A stretch of 64,000 bases of DNA from Poriferisodalis sp963663635 (GTDB lineage: Bacteria > Actinomycetota > Acidimicrobiia > Acidimicrobiales > Poriferisodalaceae): the NCBI GenBank assembly GCA_963663635.2, contig CAXXMY010000023.1, forward strand, positions 62,001-126,000, written 5' to 3'. Shown here in pieces: positions 45,349 through 56,860 of the stretch (its first letter is position 1; each line of letters starts with the position of its first letter). The notes under the pieces were generated by a model. It saw only the letters and a list, made by a program, of their open reading frames with translations. It was not told where the DNA came from and did no database searches. Made by a program: the position numbers and the translations under genes.

Positions 45349-45470
45349 CTACAGCGCCGCGATCACCGCGGTGGCGAAGTCCTCGGTGCCTGCCGTGCCG
45401 CTCTGTTCAGGCGTGAGGCGCTCGCCTTCTTCGTAGACCCCTGCGAGCGCCCGGTCGAGCCGGTGTGCCG
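45349..45470 (-). pseudogene. orphan 3' end of an isocitrate/isopropylmalate dehydrogenase gene
   Basis: The minus strand encodes AHRLDRALAGVYEEGERLTP and onwards to TAGTEDFATAVIAAL plus stop. It closely matches the end of the dehydrogenase gene at 49339 (RLDRALAQVYEVGEHVTP, then TAGTEDFATAVIEAL). DNA identity is about 87% over the last 60 bp and lower beyond. No upstream part of the gene is present. The remainder of the gap 45302-45627 holds only a short inverted repeat. Confidence 0.8.
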
Positions 45471-45526
45471 TGTCGTCGGTCAAATCATCGATTGCAAGCC
45501 ATACAGATTGCCGATGAGCATCTAGA

Positions 45527-45556
45527 CAATTTGTCGCTTATGAGACATGCAAATTG
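45527..45556. repeat. short inverted repeat upstream of the ATPase gene
   Basis: CAATTTG (45527-45533) and CAAATTG (45550-45556) form a 7-bp inverted repeat in an AT-rich stretch about 70 bp before the DUF4143 ATPase start. This is the kind of place where an operator would sit. The role is inferred. Confidence 0.4.
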
Positions 45557-45627
45557 CTGGCGAAACCCCTAACTAATTGTTGATTGGAAGGCAGGAGGAT
45601 TGTCGATGGGGCGCTAGGTTTGGACGC

Positions 45628-46995
45628 GTGGAAGAGCACCGACGGCATCTGAGCGCGAACCTCACGGACGCGCTCGACGCATCACGGGTCGTCGTGCTCC
45701 ATGGGCCGCGCCAAAGCGGCAAGACCACGTTGGCACGACGAATCGCCACCGCACGCGGCGGCGACTACGTCAGCCTCGACGACGATGACGTTCTGGTCCT
45801 GGCCCTCGACGACCCACACGCCTTCGTTCGTGCGTTCCGCCCGCCGGTGGTCATCGACGAAGTTCAGCGGGCCGGCGATCGATTGGTGCGAGCCGTGAAG
45901 GTCGCTGTGGATGACGGAACCAATGCAGCAGGACGGTTCCTGCTGACCGGTTCCACGAATTTCCTCACGGTGCCGACGATCAGCGAATCGCTGGCCGGAC
46001 GTGCGACGATCTTGACGCTGTGGCCATTCAGCCAAGCCGAACTGTGGGGATCTTCCGTCGGCACTCACAGCGCAGCCGGCGCCGCTCCGCCCTTGGGTGC
46101 ACCGGCAACGCAGCAATCGAATCTGACGTCACCGGTCGTAGGCGCATCGCGCTCCGCGAACGCCGTCGAGCGGTGGTTCGACCAAGACAGCTCCCTGCGG
46201 CGAGCAGCGCGTTCGGTGACCAGTCGCAGCGATTACCTGCAGAAGTTGTGCATCGGTGGCTTCCCGGAGGTACAGCAGCTCAGCGCGCACAGACGCAACC
46301 GATGGTTCTTGGGCTACGCCGAAACGGTGGTCAGCCGGGACATAGCGCAGCTCGGCGACATCCGTCGCGCTGCGATGTTGCCGCAAATGCTGCGCCTCGC
46401 AGCCGCTCAGACCTCGTCGGAGCTCAACGTGTCTCGGTGGGCTGATCAACTCGGGGCCGATCGCGCAACGGTGCAGTCCTACCTTGGCTGGTTGCGCACA
46501 GTTTTCTTGGTCCATGAACTGTCCTCGTGGCGGCGCAACCGAACTTCGCGAGTCGTACAGCGCCCAAAGCTGCACGTCACCGACAGCGGACTCGCCGCAG
46601 GGCTGCTCGGGCTGAGCGCTGACGTCCTGGCGGCGCTGAATCACCCCATGACCGGATCGCTCTTCGAGACGTTTGCCGTCAATGAGATCGTGCGGCTCTG
46701 CTCAGCAGCGGAGATGCCGGTGTCACTGTATTACTACCGCGACAATGCTCAACGCGAGGTTGATCTGGTACTCGAACGATCCGACGGTGCTGTCGTGGCG
46801 GTGGAGATCAAGGCGACGTCGTCGCCCAGGCCAGATGATCTGCGCAATCTGGTCTACTTCCGTGACCGCCTCGATGTCGTCGAACCGGGAGCATTTCGCG
46901 CGGGTGTGCTGCTCCACTCAGGTGCCAACACCCTGCCCCACGGCGACCGCTTGCTGTCAGCCTCCCTCGACACGCTGTGGCAACCGCCCCGATGA
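45628..46995 (+). CDS. AAA-type ATPase with DUF4143 domain
   Basis: This 455-residue protein has a Walker A loop HGPRQSGKTTLAR near residue 26, Walker B PPVVIDEVQRAGD near 78, and sensor GRFLLTGSTNFL near 110. The C-terminal DUF4143 region contains KLHVTDSGLAAGLLG and a PD-(D/E)XK-like stretch EVDLVLERSDGAVVAVEIKA near 385. Members are widespread accessory genes of unclear function, often linked to defence or mobile DNA. It starts at GTG. It lies between the true and orphan copies of the dehydrogenase 3' end. Confidence 0.85.
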   Translation: MEEHRRHLSANLTDALDASRVVVLHGPRQSGKTTLARRIATARGGDYVSLDDDDVLVLALDDPHAFVRAFRPPVVIDEVQRAGDRLVRAVKVAVDDGTNAAGRFLLTGSTNFLTVPTISESLAGRATILTLWPFSQAELWGSSVGTHSAAGAAPPLGAPATQQSNLTSPVVGASRSANAVERWFDQDSSLRRAARSVTSRSDYLQKLCIGGFPEVQQLSAHRRNRWFLGYAETVVSRDIAQLGDIRRAAMLPQMLRLAAAQTSSELNVSRWADQLGADRATVQSYLGWLRTVFLVHELSSWRRNRTSRVVQRPKLHVTDSGLAAGLLGLSADVLAALNHPMTGSLFETFAVNEIVRLCSAAEMPVSLYYYRDNAQREVDLVLERSDGAVVAVEIKATSSPRPDDLRNLVYFRDRLDVVEPGAFRAGVLLHSGANTLPHGDRLLSASLDTLWQPPR

Positions 46996-47207
46996 ACGGC
47001 TAGTGCGTTCGCGACGTGTGGCCGCAGGGAGCCGGCCGGTGATGCGATTCGGGCACCTGCTAGAGCTGTGCCCGCAAGCGTTCGCGCTGTAGCTCGTGGG
47101 TGGCGTCAGGATGCCTCGCGGCGTTTGAGTGTCGGCGGGGCGGCGGGGCGGCGGTGGTGTTCTTGACGGCTGTCGGCGGCTTGGTTGAGTCTTTCGTGTA
47201 ACACCGT

Positions 47208-49046
47208 ATGTTTACAGTGCATGTCATGAAGCATTCACGGGCTCACAGCGACGCGGCGGCCGGGACGCCGTCAGGCACGATGCCGGCGACCGACCGGATT
47301 GCGGTCGTGACGCTGGCCGAGCCGGTGTCGCCGGCCGGTCCGCTGCCGCCCGCGTGGGCGCCACCGGCCGGTCCGCTGCCGCCACCTGATGCGCTGTCGC
47401 CAAAGTTGGCGCCACCGGCCGGGTTGGTGCCGTCTGGTGGGTTGTTGTCGTGTGGCGAGTTGGTGTTGTCGGTGGTGTGCGGTGCCCGCGATGCGGTGGC
47501 TGCGGTGTCTTGGGTGCCGTTGGGCGACGCGAGCAGCGACACGCTTACTGAGGTCATTGCCGCGACCGCTCCTTTGCAGTCGGCGGCACAAGCGCTGATG
47601 CTGGGCGCGACCGCTGCGCTGGAAGCCAAGCGCGCTGGGTCGGGCCGCGCGGCGCTGCGCGACAAGGCGCGCATGGGCACCCGGTCGGCCAAGCGCGCCG
47701 TCGACGTCAGCGAGCAGCTCGCCCGCATGCCGAATGTGGCACGCAGCCTCACCGTCGGCGACCTGACACCAGAGCACGCAGACGTGCTCGCCGACGCCGC
47801 GCGTCGCACCAGCCCCGAAGCTGTCGACACCGCCGTCGAGCTGCTCGAAACAGCCGCTGTGGTCGCACCCGAGCAGCTGCGCAGCGACGCACAGGCATTC
47901 GTGGCTCGCCACGACCCCGACGCCGTTCGCAGCACGCTGAAGCGCCAGCGCCAAGACCGCAGCGCCGCGCTGTTCATCGACAGCACCACCGGCATGGGCG
48001 TGCTCAACGCCCGCTTCGACCCGCTCAGCTACGCACTCGTGCAACAAGCAGTCGAGAACTACAACGACGCCCTTTGGCGACGCGACGGCACCCCCGCCCA
48101 GATACGCGACAACAGTCAACGCCTCCTCGACAGCGTGTTCGAAATGCTCACCAACCGCGACGCTCTGGCCACCATCGACCAACCAGTAGCCCGCACGCCC
48201 CCACCACCGCACCCCCACAACACAGACGCCGACCACGACCACGGCCATAACAGCGACGCCGAACCCCCCAGGAACGCCAACGCTGAGCCCGGCCACAACA
48301 GCGACGCCGAGCCTCCCAGGAACGGCAACGCCGAACACGATCGCAATCGCGGCGCCGGACCAGATGCGTACAGCGACACTGAATCGGGCCAGCGCGGCGA
48401 CCGCGCCCGACGCGACCGAGGCGGCGACGCCGAACCCGCACACAGCAGCGACGCTGGCGCAGAGGACCCGGCGGGACGCTCGATCGGGCGCTGGGTGCCA
48501 TCGCAAGCCCCCAACCGGCTCGTCATCATTGCCGAGATCGGCGTCATCGACGGCACCAAGCCCGACGGACTCTGCGAAGCCCTCGGCGCCGGACCTGTCC
48601 CACCCGAGATCCTCGACAACCTCTCACGCGACACACGCATCAACGGGGCACTGTTCGACACAAACGGACAAGTGTTATGGCTCGGACGCAGCCGCAGACA
48701 CTCCAGCGCCGCACAGCATCTCGCCATCGCGATCCGCGACCGCGGCTGCGTGCTGTTCCGCGCCCCCATGCACCGCTGCGACGACCACCACATCGACGAA
48801 TGGGCCGCCGACAACGGCACCACCGACATGCCCAATCTCGCTGCTCTGTGCAAGAAATGCCACTATGAGCCCCACAACAACAACCAACAACTCCAGCGAC
48901 ACCACGCCACCGGCGAATGGACCACCAAACCCCGCACCCGCACCCACACCGCCGACAACGCCGCCGCCGCGACCGCCGCCAGCGACAACGCCAACCACGC
49001 CGCCGCCGCACGAGCAGCCGGCCCGCCGCACACACCACGTGAATAG
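47208..49046 (+). CDS. DUF222 / 13E12-repeat HNH endonuclease-like protein
   Basis: This 612-residue protein has a Pro/Ala-rich N-terminus, then the DUF222 helical domain (about 110-320; DLTPEHADVLADAARRTS, GMGVLNARFDP). A low-complexity Asn/Asp/Glu/Pro linker follows, with repeats such as HNSDAEPPRN. The C-terminal HNH nuclease domain (RDRGCVLFRAP, CDDHHIDEW, LAALCKKCHYEPHN) is near residues 510-565. Such genes are numerous and recombination-prone in Actinobacteria. The downstream gap to 49338 (292 bp) shows an imperfect direct repeat (49166-49189 / 49208-49231) but no gene. Confidence 0.85.
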   Translation: MFTVHVMKHSRAHSDAAAGTPSGTMPATDRIAVVTLAEPVSPAGPLPPAWAPPAGPLPPPDALSPKLAPPAGLVPSGGLLSCGELVLSVVCGARDAVAAVSWVPLGDASSDTLTEVIAATAPLQSAAQALMLGATAALEAKRAGSGRAALRDKARMGTRSAKRAVDVSEQLARMPNVARSLTVGDLTPEHADVLADAARRTSPEAVDTAVELLETAAVVAPEQLRSDAQAFVARHDPDAVRSTLKRQRQDRSAALFIDSTTGMGVLNARFDPLSYALVQQAVENYNDALWRRDGTPAQIRDNSQRLLDSVFEMLTNRDALATIDQPVARTPPPPHPHNTDADHDHGHNSDAEPPRNANAEPGHNSDAEPPRNGNAEHDRNRGAGPDAYSDTESGQRGDRARRDRGGDAEPAHSSDAGAEDPAGRSIGRWVPSQAPNRLVIIAEIGVIDGTKPDGLCEALGAGPVPPEILDNLSRDTRINGALFDTNGQVLWLGRSRRHSSAAQHLAIAIRDRGCVLFRAPMHRCDDHHIDEWAADNGTTDMPNLAALCKKCHYEPHNNNQQLQRHHATGEWTTKPRTRTHTADNAAAATAASDNANHAAAARAAGPPHTPRE

Positions 49047-49338
49047 GGACTTGAGCGGGTAGGCGACTGGCCAAGCACGCAAGCGCCGTCAGGACGACGC
49101 CTCCCCGACGTGTCGCCCGCCTACTCGCTCGGCTCCTAAGCCACAGCCCCCCAGCGACACGAAGCCAGCCACGACACAACGACCGCCGAGAGTCAACTAT
49201 GACGAGTCAGCCACGACGGAGCGACCACCGAACCATCCACGACTCGGTGCCGCCGGTGGGCGGACGGACATCGAGCGGCTGACTCACCGCCTCAGCACAC
49301 AGTCGCCCTCATCCACGCAAACGTTGCCGGACACAGCG

Positions 49339-50414
49339 CTACAGGGCTTCGATGACGGCGGTGGCGAAGTCCTCGGTGCCTGCTGTGCCGCCCTGGTCCG
49401 GCGTCACATGCTCGCCAACCTCGTACACCTGCGCCAAGGCCCGGTCCAACCGGTCCGCTGGAGCCTCGAGCCCGAGGTGGCGCAGCATCATCTCGGCGGA
49501 TTCCAACGTCGCGGTCGGGTTGATGATGCCCTGGCCGGCGATGTCGGGTGCGGTGCCGTGCGCCGATTCGAAGTACGCCCAGTCGTCGCCGTAGCAGCCC
49601 GACGGTGCCAGGCCCATGCCCCCGATGGTGCCGGCGCCCTCGTCGGAGAGGATGTCGCCGTACAGATTGGGCAGCAGCAGCACATCGAGGTCGTGGGGCC
49701 GACATCGAGGTCGTGGGGCCGCATGACCAGCCGGTGTGCCATGTCGTCAATGATGAACTGCTCGTATTCCAAGCCCGGATACTCCGAAGCGACCTCGCGG
49801 GCGATGTCGCAGAACCAGCGATCGGTGGCGGGCAGCATGTTCGTCTTGGCCGAGACGGTGAGCTTGCCGCCACGGCTCAGCGCCAGTTCGCAGGCGAAGC
49901 GGGTGACCTGCTCGGTTCCGGGCCGGGTGATGATCTTCGCCGCAAATCGGCCGTTTGCGGCATCGGGCGGCACGCGGGAGCGGCCGTCAGTCAGCCCTGC
50001 ATCCAGCAGCAGCTTGGCGGGACCCATCACGCCGACGTACATGTCCTCGAGGTTCTCGCGCACGATCACGTAATCGATGCCCTCGGGCCGAGCCAGCGGC
50101 GAGGCGTAGCCCGGTCGCCAGCGGACCGGACGAACGTTGGCGTAGGTCTTCTTGCCCCAGCGCATGAAGCCCGCGCCGGGCGTGGTGCCGTTGGAGGACC
50201 CGAACAGCACCGTGTCGGAGTTGTCGATGTGCTCGCCGACCAGCGACTCGCGCTCTGTGGGCGCCAGCGAGGCCAGCTCGTCGCCGACCGGTATGTGATC
50301 CCAGTCGATGGGCAGATCCAGTGCCTCGAGTACGCGCAGCGAAGCCGACATCGCCTCCGGCGCGGCATCGTCGCCCGGGATCACGCACACTCGGTGTCGA
50401 CGTTGGTCGGTCAT
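49339..50414 (-). pseudogene. isocitrate/isopropylmalate dehydrogenase-family gene, frameshifted
   Basis: The first frame (from ATG 50414) reads a normal family protein (CVIPGDDAAPEAM, RENLEDMYVGVMG, KTNMLPATDRWF) up to RPHDLDV, then goes out of frame. The correct continuation, LLLPNLYGDILSDEGAGTIG and onwards to TEDFATAVIEAL, lies in another frame ending at 49339. The cause is a perfect 20-bp tandem duplication at 49682-49721; removing one copy restores the protein (about 351 residues). The enzyme would oxidatively decarboxylate isocitrate or a related 2-hydroxyacid using NAD(P). As given, the active site is destroyed. Confidence 0.85.
49682..49721. repeat. 20-bp tandem duplication causing a frameshift
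   Basis: Two perfect copies of a 20-bp unit beginning ACATCGAGGTCGTG lie head to tail inside the dehydrogenase gene. Twenty is not a multiple of three, so the duplication shifts the frame. Confidence 0.95.
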
Positions 50415-50547
50415 GCGCGCCGACGCTATGCGGCGGTGTGCACAAGCGCCTGATCGCGTCCGCGGCTTGGAGAATTGTTGTTCCCTTGGATGTCATGGGA
50501 TTGCCATCGAAATTCAACGTGTCGCGCTACGCCCGGCGCGATGCTTG

Positions 50548-50700
50548 ATGACAGGCTTGCTCGAATTGGGAGACTCAAAGGCTGCGATGGACGCCATTCG
50601 CCCCATGGGGTTGTTGGGGTGTTGGGGCGAAGGTGAGCCACCCGACTGGGCCGATGCTCTGCCTTGGGGTGCCCTTACCCGTGTGGTCGTCGCAGCATGA
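50548..50700 (+). CDS. 50-residue ORF resembling a lone RCC1-type repeat
   Basis: This short ORF overlaps the start of the next gene by four bases (ATGA). Its end, LLGCWGEGEPPDWADALPWG followed by ALTRVVVAA, resembles a repeat of the following protein (VLVCWGEPRMPDW, then LPSGTFTQVALS). It may be a shed or degenerate repeat, or a leader peptide coupling translation. Confidence 0.45.
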   Translation: MTGLLELGDSKAAMDAIRPMGLLGCWGEGEPPDWADALPWGALTRVVVAA

Positions 50701-51932
50701 AAGTACGCGAGTTCTCGCTGGCAAAGAGATGGAAGCGTGCTGCCCGTTCGGCGGTTCGCCCGGTGGCGTTGTGGACGTTCTGGGCCGCAGTGTTGCTGGG
50801 CGTTGGTGCGAGTACCCCGGATGCTCCGCTTACCGATGCGCCGATGCTCACCCTTGAGAGCGACGCAGCCGGCGGTCCCGCGGTCAAGTTCGAGGGCATC
50901 GGCCGTCTCGGTGCGCCCGAAGGCAAGTTCGTCGATGTCGAGATCTGGCGGGGACACCATGGCATGGCCTTGGGCGCCTGCGCCGTGCGGGTTGATGGCG
51001 TCTTGGTCTGCTGGGGAGAACCGCGGATGCCGGATTGGGGGCAGCAGGATGTCCAGTTGCCTTCAGGCACGTTCACCCAGGTGGCATTGTCGCGGACGCA
51101 CGGATGCGCGTTGCGCGCGGATCGGTCTGCGGCGTGCTGGGGGAACAATGCACATGGCCAGACGGATCCGCCAGAGGGTGAATTCACCGACATCACCGTC
51201 GGTGACGACCACGATTACGTGGGCCCCGCTCGGCAGACCGGATGGTCGTGCGCTCTGAGGGTCGACGGACTGCCGATGTGTTGGGGAAGTTTTGCCCTGA
51301 AGCTCACGGCGGAGATCACCGACCTTCAGTTCGTCGCGCTGCTGGGCTCCAACTGCGCAGTTGATCCCAACGGCCAAGTGCACTGCTGGACCACCGACAG
51401 GAGCGCGATCCGCCGTCCCGAGGATCTCCGCGACAGCTACCCAGAGGGATACCGGGGAACCATTGCGCTGTCTCGAGCGCCCGAACAGGCAGGCGCGTCG
51501 TATGCGCAGCGCTTCGCAGTGTCGGCCTCCGGCATGCTCTCCTGTGGTGCGATGGGGCAGGGCACGTTGGAATGTTGGACGCGGCCGTCGGGATCCTGGG
51601 CTGTCGAATACCAAGTGATCCACGCTCCAAAGGTTGAGTACATGCAGATCTCGATGGGAATCGGCGGCACGATCTGCGGTATCCGGACCAACCTGTCCGT
51701 TGATTGCTGGTTCCGGTCGTCATATGAGGACTACTCGCCCGACAGGTCTCCGCTCCTCAACTCGCCGACGTATACGCCGCCTGAGGGCAGTTTCGTCCGC
51801 GTTTCAGCCACCGACTATCACGCGTGCGGAATTCGTTTCGATGGCGGACTGCAGTGCTGGGGCTTCGACGATGCCGAGTTGAATCAACTCTCGGGCTGCG
51901 GCAATCACCTTGAGCCGGGGTGCCCCGCATAA
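50697..51932 (+). CDS. exported RCC1-repeat-like protein
   Basis: This 411-residue protein has a basic N-terminus and one hydrophobic segment (PVALWTFWAAVLLGVGAS), so it is probably secreted or membrane-anchored; there is no lipobox. Several diverged repeats follow with the CALR...CWG pattern (GACAVRVDGVLVCWGE, GCALRADRSAACWGN, SCALRVDGLPMCWGS, ACGIRFDGGLQCWGF). It is a distant relative of the lipoprotein at 2787. The paired cysteines suggest disulfides outside the cell. A binding or surface role is inferred. Confidence 0.72.
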   Translation: MKVREFSLAKRWKRAARSAVRPVALWTFWAAVLLGVGASTPDAPLTDAPMLTLESDAAGGPAVKFEGIGRLGAPEGKFVDVEIWRGHHGMALGACAVRVDGVLVCWGEPRMPDWGQQDVQLPSGTFTQVALSRTHGCALRADRSAACWGNNAHGQTDPPEGEFTDITVGDDHDYVGPARQTGWSCALRVDGLPMCWGSFALKLTAEITDLQFVALLGSNCAVDPNGQVHCWTTDRSAIRRPEDLRDSYPEGYRGTIALSRAPEQAGASYAQRFAVSASGMLSCGAMGQGTLECWTRPSGSWAVEYQVIHAPKVEYMQISMGIGGTICGIRTNLSVDCWFRSSYEDYSPDRSPLLNSPTYTPPEGSFVRVSATDYHACGIRFDGGLQCWGFDDAELNQLSGCGNHLEPGCPA

Positions 51933-52049
51933 TGTCGAAAATTGGGCGTCCCATATGCACGGCCACTGGCGCGCATGACCGGCTTAGGGCAGCGAATCCT
52001 CCGAGTACGACAAAGGTGAGCTTGGTCGGGGCCGCGTGAATATGCATGG

Positions 52050-52583
52050 CTAGAAGCTGGGTTTGGTCACCATCACGACAATGGCGGCCACGATGACCAG
52101 GTTGCTCGCCATGGCCCACAGCTCGGCCCGACGCCGCAACCGCTCGGCATCCGCGGCCCGCTCGGGACCTGCGTCCATGGCTTCGGCCAGCTTGGCTCCG
52201 GTCGGCCGCAGTGCTCCGTGCGCGATGGCTGCCCAAGCGAAGTACAGAACGAAGGCGGTCGTCACCCAGCCCTGCCGGAAGTCCCACCGATCGTCGACAA
52301 GCACCGCAACGACGCCGGCGATGCCAGCGAGGTACGCCGCCACGTCAGTCAGCCGGTTGGACGCGAACTCGAACGACCGCCGTACCGCGCCGGCTGCGTC
52401 GGGACCATCTGCCCACGCCCGGCGCAACATCACCGTGCCGAGCGTGCTGCCGCCGAATCCCACCACCGCGCCCACGAGATGGACGACCAAGACCGCTTGA
52501 TACACGCCCGAGTTAAAGCTCGCCGCCAACAGCGAGCCGCCGATGCCAAGTGTCATGCCCGCGAGTATTGCCGCCACTCGCAC
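52050..52583 (-). CDS. DUF2269-type integral membrane protein
   Basis: This 177-residue protein has four hydrophobic spans (about 3-20, 26-48, 78-96 and 155-172) and resembles DUF2269 proteins. The start is either 52583 or the ATG at 52556. It is divergent from the CO dehydrogenase locus with a 177-bp gap. The function is unknown. Confidence 0.65.
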   Translation of the reverse strand: MRVAAILAGMTLGIGGSLLAASFNSGVYQAVLVVHLVGAVVGFGGSTLGTVMLRRAWADGPDAAGAVRRSFEFASNRLTDVAAYLAGIAGVVAVLVDDRWDFRQGWVTTAFVLYFAWAAIAHGALRPTGAKLAEAMDAGPERAADAERLRRRAELWAMASNLVIVAAIVVMVTKPSF

Positions 52584-52760
52584 GAGCTCGAACGCGGGCG
52601 CTGCGAATGAACTCAGTGCGGCATTACACGACGATGGTCGGCGGGTAGCCGGGCGATACGTGTAGCCGCCTGCCGGGTTTCGTTCTTGCCACCAGCACCG
52701 TCAGTGGTAGGTTCGCAGTGCCGCAAAGACACGGCCGGATCTCCGGGGGAAGGGGAGTCC

Positions 52761-53015
52761 ATGCCGATCGAGTCATCAGGCCATAGTGCTGGCAACCCGA
52801 GGCTGTACGAGGTCATCGAGGGCACACCCACCGAAGGCACCAGCCCGACGATCTGGGCGTGGCCGCAAATTGTCGACTATCTCAAAGTCGCCGGACAGCC
52901 GGTCCAAGGGCCTTGGCCGCCGCACCAGGAGCGACGTCCCGATCCCGATGCCGACGCGTTGCCGCGAGCTGTGCCGGATCCGCAGGGACCCCGTGGGCAG
53001 TCGACGGGGGGCTGA
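52761..53015 (+). CDS. small hypothetical protein leading the cox operon
   Basis: This 84-residue ORF has a strong ribosome binding site (GGGGAAGGGGAG) and ends three bases before coxM, so it is probably the first gene of the CO dehydrogenase operon. The N-terminal half includes RLYEVIEGTPTEGTSPTIWA and the C-terminal half is Pro-, Arg- and Asp-rich and likely unstructured. No family is recognised. It could be an accessory factor or a translated leader. Confidence 0.55.
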   Translation: MPIESSGHSAGNPRLYEVIEGTPTEGTSPTIWAWPQIVDYLKVAGQPVQGPWPPHQERRPDPDADALPRAVPDPQGPRGQSTGG

Positions 53016-53018
53016 GGT

Positions 53019-53894
53019 ATGTATCCATCCCGCTTCCGCTACGAAGCCCCCTCGTCACTCGCCGAGGCCATAGCCCTGCTCGCCGCTGCTGATGGCGAGG
53101 CGAAGATCCTCGCGGGGGGCCAGAGCCTCATCCCGATGATGAAGCTGCGTTTTGCCGCCCCGGCGATGCTCGTCGACATCAACGGCATCAGTGGTCTCGA
53201 CTACCACCGGGCCGATGCCGATGGCACGTATCGCATCGGTGCGCTGTGCCGTCACGCCAATCTCGAGAGATCGGCAACGCTCGGCGATCATCAACCCACG
53301 ATCGCTGCGGCGGCGCCTGTTGTGGCCGATCCGCTCGTTCGTACCCGCGGCACGCTTGTCGGCTCGGTCTGCCACGCCGACCCGCAGGGCGACTGGGCCT
53401 CGGTGATGGTCTCGCTGGAGGGAGCCATTGTGGCCCAAGGCCCGAACGGGCAAAGGATCATTCCGGTCAACGACTTCATCGACGGTCCGTTCCAGACGGT
53501 GCTCGCCAACGACGAGATCGCCATCGAGGCGGTGGTTCCGCCAGCGCGTGGCGCCCGGGCCGGCGGTTACCTCAAGCTTGAACGCCGTGTCGGTGACTTC
53601 GCCACCGTCGGCGTGGCGGTCTCGGTGGAGATGTCGGGCGACAGCATCGCCCGGGCGGGCATCGGGCTGACCGGCGTCGGGCCTGCCACCATCAACGCTT
53701 CCGACGCGGCAGCGGCTTTGGTAGGCACGGCGCTCGACAGCGACGCCGTCGATGCGGCGGCTCAGCTCGCCGCCGAAGCGGCCCAGCCTCGCTCCGACCA
53801 CCGGGGAAGCGCCGACTACAAGCGCCACGTCGTTGCGACATTCGTGAGACGCATCGGGGCGCAAATTCAGCGGTCTGGACAGAAGGCGGCCTGA
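53019..53894 (+). CDS. coxM: CO dehydrogenase medium (FAD) subunit
   Basis: This 291-residue protein matches the FAD-binding subunit of molybdenum hydroxylases. AGGQSLIPMMKLRFAAP near residue 31 binds FAD, and RTRGTLVGSVCHADPQGD near 108 is the second flavin motif. It passes electrons from the Fe-S clusters of CoxS to the acceptor, usually quinone. It is the first structural gene in the M-S-L order typical of form I clusters, and is followed one base later by coxS. Confidence 0.92.
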   Translation: MYPSRFRYEAPSSLAEAIALLAAADGEAKILAGGQSLIPMMKLRFAAPAMLVDINGISGLDYHRADADGTYRIGALCRHANLERSATLGDHQPTIAAAAPVVADPLVRTRGTLVGSVCHADPQGDWASVMVSLEGAIVAQGPNGQRIIPVNDFIDGPFQTVLANDEIAIEAVVPPARGARAGGYLKLERRVGDFATVGVAVSVEMSGDSIARAGIGLTGVGPATINASDAAAALVGTALDSDAVDAAAQLAAEAAQPRSDHRGSADYKRHVVATFVRRIGAQIQRSGQKAA

Positions 53895-53895
53895 C

Positions 53896-54477
<582 letters not shown>

Positions 54478-54478
54478 G

Positions 54479-56856
<2,378 letters not shown>

Positions 56857-56860
<4 letters not shown>

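Noticed and set aside
49053..49129. Imperfect inverted repeat (GAGCGGGTAGGC and GCCTACTCGCTC) after the HNH gene.
   Set aside because: The spacer is long, the arms are imperfect and there is no T run, so it is not supported as a terminator.
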